From Sphingobacteriales bacterium TSM_CSS (GTDB lineage Bacteria; Bacteroidota; Bacteroidia; Chitinophagales; UBA2359): a stretch of DNA of 64,000 bases. The stretch covers positions 22,487-86,486 of the forward strand of contig NBMY01000074.1 in the NCBI GenBank assembly GCA_002212985.1, read 5' to 3'. Shown here piece after piece: positions 47,001-55,100 of this stretch. A program made the position numbers and the translations under genes. Under the pieces are notes generated by a model. That model did not search any database, was not told the DNA's origin, and saw only the letters and a list, made by a program, of their open reading frames with translations. Numbering within the stretch: the first letter of the stretch is position 1; the number at the start of each line of letters is the position of its first letter.

Positions 47001-48559
47001 ATGCCAAAGACAAAAATGCCAAGCAGAAAACACCAAAACCGGCCGGTTATGTAAATCCGGTGGCTAAAGCATTGCTGCGCCCGCTCTTAATGCTTAGAAG
47101 GGCTTCTATTACCTACAATGAAAGGAACGAAACCGTGGTGCCCGGTTTTAACCGGAACCCGCGCTTCTTTGGCATGAATTGGGACGATAACCCCCTGCCC
47201 GGATGGGACTTTGTATTGGGCAACCAACCCGATTTGAAAAACTGGCTTGAATGGGCTGCCGATGACAGCCTGCTGGTGGCAAACCGCTATATTAACGATC
47301 AGGTAAGGCAAGCCACCAACAAAACCCTTAACCTGAAAGCCAATCTGGAACCATTTACCGATTTCAGAATTGACCTGAACATGGACCTTACCCATACCAG
47401 TCAACATACCGAGTTTTATAAACTCGACCAAACCGGCGAGCAGTTCATGCACTTGTCTAAACTCAACACAGGAAGTTATTCTATTTCGTTCTTTACCTTG
47501 CCTACCATGTTTGATAAGGTGCGCACAAGCGACAGCATTGCCGTTTCTACCACTTTCCTCGACTTTGAACAATACCGCGAGGTAATTTCGAACCGGTTTA
47601 AAGAACAGTTTGAAACCATTAACGGCACTCCGCTTGGCGCTTACCACGATTTGCTGAACGATACCATTTTAAATAACTACGCCGAAGGGTACGGACCCTA
47701 CTCGCAAGATGTGTTGCTGCCTGCCTTTATTGCCGCTTACGCCGGCCGCGATCCTGCAAAGGTTAACCTTAACGGATTTAACCTGTTTCCGCTACCCAAC
47801 TGGCGGGTTACATACAACGGGCTGAGCAAACTACCCGCATTTAAAAAACTGTTTTCCAGTTTTAACCTTACCCACGGCTACAGCTCTACCCTTAGCATTA
47901 ACAACTACCAGAACAACCTGTATTTCGATGACCGGTACTATTCTGAACAAATTCTGCTGCCCAACGACCAAAATATTGTAGATTATCTGGTACAGGAAAG
48001 GCTGCGTATTGCCGGATTAAGCGATTTAGATACCCTTACCGGAAACTTTTTCTCTTATTACCGAATACCACAGGTTATTATTTCGGAGCAGTTGTCGCCC
48101 CTTATCGGGATTGACGCTACCTGGGTAAATGGACTTTCTACCCGGTTCGACTATAAAAAGTCACGCATGTTGGGTATGAGTTTTCAGGATTACCAACTCA
48201 GCGAACAGCGCTCCGAAGAGTTTACCATTGGGCTTGGTTACCGCATGAAAGGGCTTAACCTTGACTTTATTAAGTTTAGAGGCAAACCGCTGAACCTGCA
48301 AAACGAACTGGCGTTTAATATGGATTTTTCATACCGAAACAACGTAACCATGAACTACCGCCTGGACCAAAACGTGGGCGAACCTACCAACGGCATGAAA
48401 ACCATACGTATCGCCCCGTCTATTGACTATGTGGTAAGCCAGCGGCTGCGCATTACCCTGTTTTACGACCGAACCCGAAACATACCGGCTACCTCTGCTT
48501 CTTTCCCCATTACCAACTCGCGCGGCGGGTTGAGAATTAGCTTTAACCTGGGGCAATAG
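41009..48559 (+). CDS. sprA: Type IX secretion translocon protein SprA
   Basis: 2516 residues from a GTG start. SprA is the very large outer-membrane barrel through which T9SS cargo leaves the cell; it is also called Sov in Porphyromonas. An N-terminal signal (KYLIPVFVVFSLVTTFAAV) is followed by DIRPTGSIDMELGFQTQRIDNP and MNINMGVVGKIGDKLKINTNYNTKAIFDFENQIKLEY, then GNVSFPLPVTLIPGSQNLFGIQSKLKFG, all typical SprA repeat language. Near the middle, GNVFVDDFEGSRTQYDL-type wording (here NGSVYVDDFEGSRTQYDLKFPY) is present. The C terminus is barrel strands ending GGLRISFNLGQ. A Lys/Asp low-complexity insert lies at about residues 1985-2010. Confidence 0.95.
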   Translation: MSWKKYLIPVFVVFSLVTTFAAVTGGTMGMMSVPPQPNAALPFSLPSDTPKPDEPLVYPIPEREGDFVTNPNQNPFNLNDPPSIQQNVEYDPQTNTYVITETYANGQNYRPPTYLTFEEFWKIQQQQLQSGYWLQKSQSSTPLQGKGLIPPLYKGGELFDRLFGPGGIDIRPTGSIDMELGFQTQRIDNPALLSTVRRQGPNFFFDMNINMGVVGKIGDKLKINTNYNTKAIFDFENQIKLEYIGDEDEIVQELRAGNVSFPLPVTLIPGSQNLFGIQSKLKFGRLSVNTVLSQQRSKARNITVQNGAQQQQFRISADDYDEDRHFFLAQYFKNNYEKALANLPYVNSEVSITRVDVYVSDNRGTPNDTQRDIVAFSDLGESSPYNTNTISVPGRTFPDNYTNDLYRKLVTDPQLRQLVDVAPILENPAGETRLRDVVDFKKMTVRKLDPSEFTFDPQLGFISLNARLPDNAVLAVAYEFTTIYGGRYQVGELAEERPAADTDDNPTVLFLKMLRSIRHEPKHPNWELMMKNVYALGAYQIQPQDFRLDIYYEVPGKGDIRYIPEGEGIKGIPLIALVNLDQINASNEPYANCVFDYIEAKPGFGAAPTVTSASSKPGMGTQTQIGGQGSQGNVANNALRFGTINSRTGKVIFPVLEPFGDNLQNKFDEAGVNPEIAKRYVYNYLYDSTRVIASMFPELNRYFIKGSYKSTSTSELSLGAFNVPQGSVRVTAGGQILQEGVDYEVNYNLGRLTILNDAIINSGVPVSISFEDNGTFGLQQRTYIGTRLDYQIHKDFNLGATFVRLSERPFTQKVNYGDDPIANSMVGLDANYFAPAPWLTKTLDKLPIYSTKEPSSISFNAEGAGFLPGHARGINVDQNGSVYVDDFEGSRTQYDLKFPYTAWTLASTPKNSPDAFGNNQFPEGSYVNDVAYGFNRAKLAWYQVDNVFGRTNSGVDIPYNYYTYPVLETDLFPNTQSFTGQVVMRPLDLTYFPTERGPYNYETTGQPGISAGVNPDGSLKEPKTRWGGIMRDSPFKNFERANVEFIEFWLLDPFIDNKTNNGQLYIQLGNVSEDVLKDGRQFYENALTQTVNLDETNWGVISKTRPVTFAFDNNPDVRSTQDIGFDGLVDTAEVAKFTDFLGNVQAILNPDAYEKLAADPSSDDFRHFRDEYFDSNPTNDIIDRYKDFNGPEGNSPAQAASNGFTNSGTNFPEMEDLNRDYTMNDSEEYFQYRINLRPADQMVIGQDYLAQYIDAPVRVSGLPDTTVRWYYFRIPITEFTEKVGSVNLRNIEFMRMFLTDFEQQVTCRFARFNMVRNTWRRYEPLIVEESEYLPNDLDPSSFFNLTSVSIEENSSREPIPYRIPPCINREITAGTTVANLLQNEQAAVLQVGDLQDGYARGIFRNIDMDFRQFRTLKMFVHAESLTTFGTCNPIEDGEMTAFMRIGDDFQNNYYEYEIPLQVTSNENRETYNALYPNGTDCGDSDRYWIWPEDNEMSIRLQDLVEAKIERNFTPDIRTDKPYIKKVPIVWKATGDTVWAKITVVGSPDIGKVKQIMLGVRNPKRTILNQDDDDGLPKCAEVWFNELRLSDFDETAGWAALARMDVKLADLGNITVTGSMHTPNFGTLEQGANERYRDLLLQYDASANLEMGKLLPKNAAIRIPVYAGVSKSVSTPQYDPYDTDILTKRNIQEIESRYGADSAKVARQNRQTSTSIKSINVTNMRKERTNSTRAPMPYDVENFTFTYAYTETENSDPIIESQTDKRHRGSINYTYNARPVYWTPFKNIIKSKSIYLRAIKDFNFNLIPSTVSFRNDLNRQMNILQLRPVVGETLQLPACYDKLFTWDRIYGLTYNPTRSISADFTANNTSVIDEPQMGKTPSDTLWANIKRFGRTRSYNQAANVSYNLPTDKIPFLSWTQIRTRYGSTYYWQASPIAMADTLGNIFGNGQNVQINGELNFTKIYSSLPFIKDVNTPKSNAKKPQSKTKDKDKDKDKDADAKDKNAKQKTPKPAGYVNPVAKALLRPLLMLRRASITYNERNETVVPGFNRNPRFFGMNWDDNPLPGWDFVLGNQPDLKNWLEWAADDSLLVANRYINDQVRQATNKTLNLKANLEPFTDFRIDLNMDLTHTSQHTEFYKLDQTGEQFMHLSKLNTGSYSISFFTLPTMFDKVRTSDSIAVSTTFLDFEQYREVISNRFKEQFETINGTPLGAYHDLLNDTILNNYAEGYGPYSQDVLLPAFIAAYAGRDPAKVNLNGFNLFPLPNWRVTYNGLSKLPAFKKLFSSFNLTHGYSSTLSINNYQNNLYFDDRYYSEQILLPNDQNIVDYLVQERLRIAGLSDLDTLTGNFFSYYRIPQVIISEQLSPLIGIDATWVNGLSTRFDYKKSRMLGMSFQDYQLSEQRSEEFTIGLGYRMKGLNLDFIKFRGKPLNLQNELAFNMDFSYRNNVTMNYRLDQNVGEPTNGMKTIRIAPSIDYVVSQRLRITLFYDRTRNIPATSASFPITNSRGGLRISFNLGQ
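46961..47029 (+). repeat. KD-rich low-complexity insert within sprA
   Basis: Repeated AAA-GAC codons encode an alternating Lys/Asp run followed by DADAKDKNAKQK (residues about 1985-2007). It probably forms an extended charged loop between barrel strands. Slippage at the hexanucleotide repeat could vary its length between strains. Confidence 0.6.
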
Positions 48560-48652
48560 TTCCAGGCAACAGCCCTGTTAGCGGGTGGAGGTTTGGAAAA
48601 AGCACGCAAGTTTATGAATAAAAGGAAAACTATGACCCTATAATTGGGCGGG

Positions 48653-49060
48653 TTATTTTTTATTCACCATTTTCATAAGAAAATGGGTTTCTATGGCACT
48701 GTAGGCTATATACAGAAAGAAAAACGGAATAATAAACTGTACTTTTTGGGGTTGCACAGCCAGCATATAAGCCAGTACCATTAAAATGCTGAACAAAAAT
48801 TTAAGCCCCATAACACCCAAAATAAGATACACTGCCCGGCCGGGAGTGCTGCTTTGGTTGGTCATGGCAATGAGGGCAATAACAAAGAAAGAGAGCAGGG
48901 TAAAAAAAACAAAGCAAACCCATGCAAAACCCGGATACATGCCCAGTTTACCGAAATAGTGCAATATGCCCAGTAACCCCGCTATAAAGCCCGAAAACAG
49001 CGCCATTTGTGTATAAATTTTGCTGCTTTGGTTTTTGGGAGTTGAAGTTGTTTTGTTCAT
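48653..49060 (-). CDS. Small four-helix membrane protein, AtpI-like
   Basis: 135 residues with four hydrophobic segments (MALFSGFIAGLLGILHYFGKL, FAWVCFVFFTLLSFFVIALIAM, AVYLILGVMGLKFLFSILMVLAYML, FIIPFFFLYIAYSAIETHFL). No sequence signature is decisive. As recalled, a protein of this kind often lies between atpZ and atpB in Bacteroidota ATP synthase loci. It is the last gene of the operon that also encodes AtpZ, so an AtpI-like assembly role is plausible. atpB does not follow: sprA does, convergently. The start at 49060 is chosen over 49090. Confidence 0.6.
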   Translation of the reverse strand: MNKTTSTPKNQSSKIYTQMALFSGFIAGLLGILHYFGKLGMYPGFAWVCFVFFTLLSFFVIALIAMTNQSSTPGRAVYLILGVMGLKFLFSILMVLAYMLAVQPQKVQFIIPFFFLYIAYSAIETHFLMKMVNKK

Positions 49061-49099
49061 GGCTGCGTGTGCAATGGTAATTGGTTGCAAAGGTATAAA

Positions 49100-50236
49100 T
49101 TATTCGGTAAACAGTGTGTCTGAAACGGGGTTTGGGGGGTATGCTGTTTTTAGGTATTGCTGCCGCAACTGGTTAATGCCAATAAGTTGGTTGTTGCGTT
49201 GTACAAACCAAAAAGTCCAACCGTTGTTGGCGGGTTTGTTTAAGATGGCGGCACTAACTTTATGAATAGAACCAACGGTTTCGCCCCATTGCAAGGAGGC
49301 ATCGGCTTGCAGTTGGGCAGTATGTTGTTTATTGGCAGAATACAACAACTCGCCGGGTATAAGCAGGCCGGCTTCCAGCAAATTGCCCATTGGAATACGG
49401 GGTGGTTTTTGCTCAACGGGGTAAGCAAGGGCCTGGGGCGGCAGGGGAGTTACCGCACTAACCCGTTGCCGGGCAATTTCCACATAAAACGCATCTTGCT
49501 CTATGGCTATGAAGTGGCGGTTTAGTTTTTTGGCAACGGCAGCAGTGGTGCCGCTGCCGCTAAAGGGATCCAGCACTATGTTGCCCGTATTGGAGCCTGC
49601 CAGAATTACACGGTACAGCAGTGCTTCGGGTTTTTGTGTGGCGTGCGCTTTTTGTCCGTTTACCTTAATTCTTTCGGCTCCCGAACAAATTGGCAGGTAC
49701 CAGTCGGAGCGCATTTGCAAATCATCGTTAAAGGTTTTGAGCGCTTTGTAGTGAAAGGTATAGCCTGCATCTTTACTTTTAGCAGCCCAAATAAGGGTTT
49801 CGTGTGCATTGTTAAAGCGGGTTCCTTTGAAGTTGGGCATGGGGTTGGTTTTTATCCACACCACATCGTTAAGCAACCAAAAGCCAAGGTTTTGCATAAT
49901 AGCCCCTACCCTGAAAATATTGTGGTAGCTTCCTATAACCCAGATAGTGCCGTTTGGTTTAAGCACACGGCGGCAGGCCGACAACCAGTTTTGGGTAAAA
50001 AGGTCGTAGGCTTCAAAATTTTCGAAACGGTCCCAGTTGTCAAAAACGCCGTCCACTTTGGTTTGATTGGGGCGGTAGAGGTCGTTTTGCAGTTGAAGGT
50101 TGTAGGGAGGGTCGGCAAAAATCAGGTCAACCGAGTTTTCGGGCATTTTTTGCAGCCAGTCTAAGCAGTTTCCGTGCAAAATCTGGTCAATAAACGGGGT
50201 TAACAGGGTCATATAAAAGCTTGTGCGTATTGGCAA
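49100..50236 (-). CDS. CcrM-like solitary adenine-N6 DNA methyltransferase
   Basis: 378 residues of the beta class, with DPPYN at 42-46 before the SAM motif FSGSGT at 225-230. Long stretches match Caulobacter CcrM as recalled: DPPYNLQL, FENFEAYDLFTQNWL, GTIWVIGSYHNIFRVG, NPMPNFKGTRFNNAHETLIWA, QKAHATQKPEALLYRVI. The C-terminal extension (about 280-362) ends with HKVSAAILNKPANNGWTFW, like the CcrM C-terminal (RAMA-type) domain needed for DNA recognition. GANTC is therefore the likely target. No restriction gene is adjacent. It lies between AtpZ (17-bp gap) and the AtpI-like gene. An ATG at 50212 is an alternative start. Confidence 0.9.
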   Translation of the reverse strand: MPIRTSFYMTLLTPFIDQILHGNCLDWLQKMPENSVDLIFADPPYNLQLQNDLYRPNQTKVDGVFDNWDRFENFEAYDLFTQNWLSACRRVLKPNGTIWVIGSYHNIFRVGAIMQNLGFWLLNDVVWIKTNPMPNFKGTRFNNAHETLIWAAKSKDAGYTFHYKALKTFNDDLQMRSDWYLPICSGAERIKVNGQKAHATQKPEALLYRVILAGSNTGNIVLDPFSGSGTTAAVAKKLNRHFIAIEQDAFYVEIARQRVSAVTPLPPQALAYPVEQKPPRIPMGNLLEAGLLIPGELLYSANKQHTAQLQADASLQWGETVGSIHKVSAAILNKPANNGWTFWFVQRNNQLIGINQLRQQYLKTAYPPNPVSDTLFTE

Positions 50237-50253
50237 AAAAAGGGTTAAGGTGT

Positions 50254-50478
50254 TTAGCGGCTCAGGTTTTTAATAACTAAATACATAGCTCCCACCACTC
50301 CTGCCAGCAGGAAGCTGATGGTAAGTGCGGGGGAGCTATGTAAGAGAGCATCGAGTTTTATGCCACTAAAGCCGGCCAGCAACATGATGGCAATCATTTG
50401 AAAAGCTATGCCGGAGTAGCGGGCGTAATCGGTTGCTGAGCGTTTTGGGTTATTCTGTTTTGGCTGATTTTGCGGCAT
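50254..50478 (-). CDS. AtpZ/AtpI family protein
   Basis: 74 residues: a Pro/Gln-rich start, then YARYSGIAFQMIAIMLLAGFSGIKLDALLHSSPALTISFLLAGVVGAMYLVIK, the two-helix AtpZ pattern with G.KLD between the helices. AtpZ/AtpI proteins help assemble the c-ring and supply magnesium or calcium to the F-type ATP synthase. The start overlaps the 3' end of the bactofilin gene by 29 bp (an alternative ATG at 50532 would overlap by 83 bp), which suggests translational coupling. Confidence 0.82.
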   Translation of the reverse strand: MPQNQPKQNNPKRSATDYARYSGIAFQMIAIMLLAGFSGIKLDALLHSSPALTISFLLAGVVGAMYLVIKNLSR

Positions 50479-50908
50479 TGGCGGCACGGGTTGAGTTGTT
50501 TGCGCTTCCTTTTTCGGCCTGTGGCAGGTCAAAGGTAAAGGCTGCTTCGTTATTCATGTTGCAACGGCCGTTAAAAATAGCGCCGGCTTCCACCACCATT
50601 TTATTAGATTCAATGTCGCCGCTAATACCAGCCGATTCTTTGAGTTGGAGCAACTCTTTTACTTTAATGGTGCCTTCTACTTTACCCGAAATATCGGCAT
50701 TTTCGCAAACAATATCGCCAAAAATGCTGCCGGTAGGGCCTACCACTACTTTGGCATGAGCAATAATGTTGCCAACCAGTTCGCCGTCAATTCTTACATC
50801 GCCCTGGCTGGTAATGTTGCCGTTAATTTTGGTGCCTTGTCCAATAATGTTTAAAACATTTATGCCGTCGCGGCGTTCATCGGGTGCTTTCTTATTACTT
50901 CCAAACAT
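50450..50908 (-). CDS. Bactofilin (polymer-forming cytoskeletal protein)
   Basis: 152 residues. A right-handed beta-helix core is seen in the six-residue rhythm of INVLNIIGQGTKINGNITSQGDVRIDGELVGNIIAHAKVVVGPTGSIFGDIVCENADISGKVEGTIKVKELLQLKESAGISGDI, with short unordered ends. Bactofilins self-assemble into membrane-associated filaments and often recruit peptidoglycan hydrolases; the gene directly upstream is an M23 peptidase, matching this theme. It overlaps atpZ. Confidence 0.93.
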   Translation of the reverse strand: MFGSNKKAPDERRDGINVLNIIGQGTKINGNITSQGDVRIDGELVGNIIAHAKVVVGPTGSIFGDIVCENADISGKVEGTIKVKELLQLKESAGISGDIESNKMVVEAGAIFNGRCNMNNEAAFTFDLPQAEKGSANNSTRAANAAKSAKTE

Positions 50909-50960
50909 AAAAAGGTTATTTTGAGGGTGAAAAGTGCCTGTATAGGGGGTGTTATATATA

Positions 50961-51857
50961 TCAGTTAAAATCGAGAAAATCGGTGGGGTTTACCGGTCTT
51001 TGGTTGTGCCACAGTTCAAAATGCAGGTGCGAGCCGGTAGATTGCTCGCCCGAGTTGCCGGTAAATGCTATTACATCGCCGGCTTTTACAAAGCTACCCG
51101 ATTTTTTCAATAATGCAGAATTGTGCTTGTAAAAAGTAACCAGATTATCGGTATGTTGAATAGCAATAACATAACCCGCATCAATAGTCCACTCTGCCAT
51201 AACCACCATACCCGATGCGGCCGCCTTAACGGGTTCTTTTTCGGCCGTATTTATATCAATGCCGTAGTGGGCTTTTCCGGCATCAAAATTGGCCGAAATA
51301 ACCCCTTTTACGGGTGCAAAAAGGTTTACTATTTGGGTATTGCGCAGTTGCAGGGCATTAAGGTTTTCATCGCCAATGGTGTTAAATTGTGTTTCCTGTT
51401 CCAGGTTGTGCCTTAGTTCCATTTCCTCATCGGTTATTTCATCAAGGTTTGTATGAATGGGGGCAGCGCCTGTATCGGGCGTGTTTTGCAAGTTTGTTAT
51501 GGTGTTTCCCTCGCCGGTTTCATCACTCAATACCAATTTAACATTGTTAATGAAGGTGTTTTGCTGTTTTACCACCCGTTCAAGCGAATCTGATTTTACC
51601 GATAACTGATACACTTTTCGACGTGTTCCGGTATCGTCGTAGCCGGGAATATATTCTTTAAGAGGGGTTGCAATAATGACAAAAGCAGTAAGCGCCGCCA
51701 TTAATACCAGCAACGTACTGATAAAAACATACAGGTTCATTTGCGAAAGGCGCACCGAAAGTTGTTCTTCCAGCGTATCATCATCTACTACCACCAACCT
51801 GAATTTGTGGTGCAGGCGCTCAATGAGTTTTTGTTGTTTTGCAGACTTAGTGGTCAT
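50961..51857 (-). CDS. M23-family peptidoglycan endopeptidase, membrane-anchored
   Basis: 298 residues: a short cytoplasmic part, one membrane helix at about 41-64 (YVFISTLLVLMAALTAFVIIA), a coiled coil, then a LytM/M23 domain. Zinc ligands are H197 and D201 (HYGIDINTA) and H279, with H277 in GSHLHFELW. It cuts peptide cross-links in peptidoglycan. The promoter at 51907-51937 fits the ATG at 51857. It is the first gene of an operon with bactofilin, AtpZ, the CcrM-like enzyme and the AtpI-like protein, and is divergent from porW/sprE. Confidence 0.9.
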   Translation of the reverse strand: MTTKSAKQQKLIERLHHKFRLVVVDDDTLEEQLSVRLSQMNLYVFISTLLVLMAALTAFVIIATPLKEYIPGYDDTGTRRKVYQLSVKSDSLERVVKQQNTFINNVKLVLSDETGEGNTITNLQNTPDTGAAPIHTNLDEITDEEMELRHNLEQETQFNTIGDENLNALQLRNTQIVNLFAPVKGVISANFDAGKAHYGIDINTAEKEPVKAAASGMVVMAEWTIDAGYVIAIQHTDNLVTFYKHNSALLKKSGSFVKAGDVIAFTGNSGEQSTGSHLHFELWHNQRPVNPTDFLDFN

Positions 51858-52187
51858 GGCAAAGAGGGCATTGCATCTTTTTATCCTTGCAAGGGGCAAG
51901 AATGCGTAAATATACAGTTTGTTTCCGGCATTGCAAACAGCAAATACTGCCATTCTTGCATACAAGTGTTAATTATTGCTTTTAAACACAAGTAAAGGAC
52001 AGCCAAAACCGAAAACTCACTTTTTTACACAATTTAGGAGTGTTTGGGTAAATAAAGCGACTAAGATGTCCTTTTTTTCAAAAATTCAAAATAATTTTAC
52101 CCTCTTAATTGTTTTTAAAGGGCTGAGTACTGCTTTCATTGCACTACTTTTTAGCAAAATATTTAAGTCTTTAGCTGACTTCATTTT
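51858..52187. other. Divergent intergenic region between the M23 operon and porW
   Basis: 330 bp that contains the minus-strand M23 promoter at 51907-51937. Toward porW it is AT-rich with runs of T. I see no clear TAnnTTTG box facing porW. Confidence 0.4.
51907..51937 (-). promoter_or_regulatory. Promoter of the M23-bactofilin-AtpZ-methyltransferase operon
   Basis: On the minus strand, TTTG (51937-51934), 19 bp, then TATATTTA (51914-51907). This is TTTG-N19-TAnnTTTG with one mismatch in the last base of the -7 box. The start site would be about 45 bp before the ATG. Confidence 0.6.
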
Positions 52188-55100
52188 ATGAATTGCAATA
52201 TTATTTCTATTGATTGTGCCCGTTTATGCCGCTATTTTGGGGCTAAAGGCCGGCTTTTTATTTTGGCGTTGCTGCTGTTGGCTACATTGCCGGCGCAGCA
52301 CGGGTATGCACAACCCAAAAAACCGCAGGGTGTGGACGTAAACAGCTCCGACGGCACCACAACCATAAAGGCCGACCCCAACCAAACCATACAAGGCGCC
52401 CTTAAAGAGCAGAAAGAGAAGCGGCTTACCAAAACCAAAGACCCCAATAAGGCAGGCTGGCTGGGTATGCGAATGCAAGACCTTACCTCCCGCTTTAACC
52501 GCTATTTTAACGCCAAACTGCGCTATACCGAAGGCGTTATGCGCCTTACTCAAGAACATAAAGATAATTATGATGATGTATTGCCTGTTTATGTGTTTAA
52601 AAACGGCGATGGCACCAGCATTAGCAGCAACCTTGACGAAACGGTAAAAAAAGCCTCGCTGGCCATACAGCTAAAGCCCAATAGTAAGTGGGTAGATGAT
52701 TGCTACCTGCTCATAGGGCAGTCTTACTACCTAAAAGGGGATAAAGAATCGGCATCCAGTTCTTTTCAGTATATTACAAAAAACTTTAGTAAGAATATTC
52801 GCAAACTGCCCAAAAAGCAACTGAAACAGGCAGCCAAAAAAGAACAGGTTAAAGAGAAGGAAGACCTTAAAAAACAACGCGAAGAAACCCAAAAAGAGAA
52901 AAAAGAACTGGCCGCCGAAAAGAAAAAACAAGCCGAAAAAGATAAAAAAGAACGCGAAAAAACCCGCGAGCAGAAGAAAAAAGAACTGGAAAAAAGCAAA
53001 AAAGAACGGCAAAAAGAACTGGCGCAAAAGAAAAAACAGCGCGAAAAAGAAAAAAAGCAGCGCGAAAAAGAACGAGCCAAAGCACAAAAAGCCAAGAAAA
53101 AAGGCAAACCTGCACCACAAAGCAAAAGCAAAACAAGCAATACCGGTAAAAAAACCGATGACGATAAGGAAGTAAAAACCGAAGCGAAACCTGCCGATAC
53201 GCAGCCGCCCTTGAAAGACGAAAGCAAGGAAGAAAGCAATAAAACCGAAGAAGACAACAACGCCGCCGACAAAAACAAAAAGGAAGCGGAAAAAGACAAA
53301 ACCGAAACCATAGAAACTGCCGAAGAGGATACCACTGCGCTTGCCGGCATTGGCTTAATTGCAGAGGAAGAAGCAAAAGGCAGCGCCGGCGGCGGCTTTA
53401 TGCAGCACAAACCCGCACGCTACGATGCCATGATTTGGCTGGCAAGAACATATATTGAAAAGGAATGGTATTCCGAAGCAGCACAAATCATAAAAATTGC
53501 CAAGGAAGACAGACGTTTCCCTAAAAAGAAACTGGCAGACCTGGCAACCTTAGAAGCCCATTACTACCTTACCCGGCAGGATTGGGACCAGGCCAAAGTT
53601 GCCCTGCAGAGCGCTATTAAAGCTACCAAAAGCAAAAAAAACAAAGCCCGCCTGTATTTTATACTGGCACAACTAAATAACCGAGATGGCAACTATGCCG
53701 CTGCCCTCTCCTCGTTTAAAAAGGTGCTTAAAAGCAAACCGCCTTTTGATATGGAGTTTCAGGCACAACTCAACATTGCACAGGCTAAAATGCGAAGCGG
53801 CGCCTATACCCCCGAACAGGCCATTGCAGCACTTGAAAAACTGACCAAAGAAAATAAATATGCCGATGTAACAGACCAGATTTATTTTACCATGGCCGAA
53901 ATTTCAATTGAAAACGGCAACATGGAGCAAGCAAACGCTTTTTTGAGTGAATCTGCAAAAAACAGCACTTCCAATAAAGACCAGAAAGGACTCTCATACC
54001 TTAAACTGGCCGACCTTAACTACGACCTGGAACGCTACGTGCAGGCCAGTGTTTACTACGACAGCACCCTTGCCCTGCTGCCCAAAAGTTTTGCCAAATA
54101 CAATGATATTGCAAACCGCCGTTCGGTTTTATCTGAACTGGTAGAGCACCTCAATACCATTGCCCTTCAAGACAGCCTGCAACGAATTGCCAAAATGCCC
54201 GATGCTGCCCGCCGCGCTTATCTGGAAAACGTTATTTTGCAATTGGAAGAGGCTGCCGCAAAAAAACAAGCCGAAGAAGAAGCAAAGCAAGCCGCCGCAA
54301 ACACCGCTACCCCTGCCGGCGCAAACCCCGAAACCGGAAACTGGTACTTTTATAACGAAACGGCAAGGGCAAACGGCTTTAACGATTTTAACCAACGGTG
54401 GGGAATCCGCCCGCTGGTAGATAATTGGCGCCTGAACAGCAAAATATCGGGTGTAATTGCCACCACACCGGCCGATACCTCGGCAACCTCTATTTCGGCG
54501 CTCATGGATAAAGCCGGAAAAGGAGCCCTCTCTGTTGACGACCTGCTTAAACAACTGCCGCTTACTCCACAGGCACTGGCAGCCTCCGATACGCTTATTG
54601 CCAATGCCCTGTTTGCCGTAGGCATGGCTTACCGAAACCGACTGAACAACCTGCCCAAAGCATCGGAAACATTTGATGACCTGCTGCGCCGTTATCCCGA
54701 TAGTCAGTACTCGCCACAGGTTCATTATACGCAGTATCTGATAGCAAAAGCCGCCCCCGATTTGCAAAAAGCCAACCAACACAAAAATCAGCTATTGCAA
54801 AAATACCCCGAAACTACCTACGCCAAACTGGTACAAGACGCTAATTACCTGCAGGCGCTTAATGAAAAAGAACGTCAGTTGGAGCAGTATTACGAGCAAA
54901 CCTACGCCTATTATAAACAGGAAAATTTTGACCAGGTAAAAAAACGCTCCCAAGAGGTGAATTCCCTGTTTGAAACCAACTCTCTGCAACCCAAATTTGA
55001 CCTGCTCAACGCCCTTATTACAGGGCATACACAAGATAAAGCTGCCTATATTGCCGCATTAAAAGATATTGTAAAAAAATACCCCAACGACGAGGTGAAA

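Noticed and set aside
51976..52191. 71-codon plus-strand frame ending in ATGA overlap with porW
   Set aside because: The overlap looks like translational coupling, but the product is AT-driven, without family resemblance.
52766..53410. Minus-strand open frames with Ser/Leu/Phe-rich products opposite the charged region of porW
   Set aside because: They mirror AAA/GAA codons on the plus strand; low-complexity composition, no start context.
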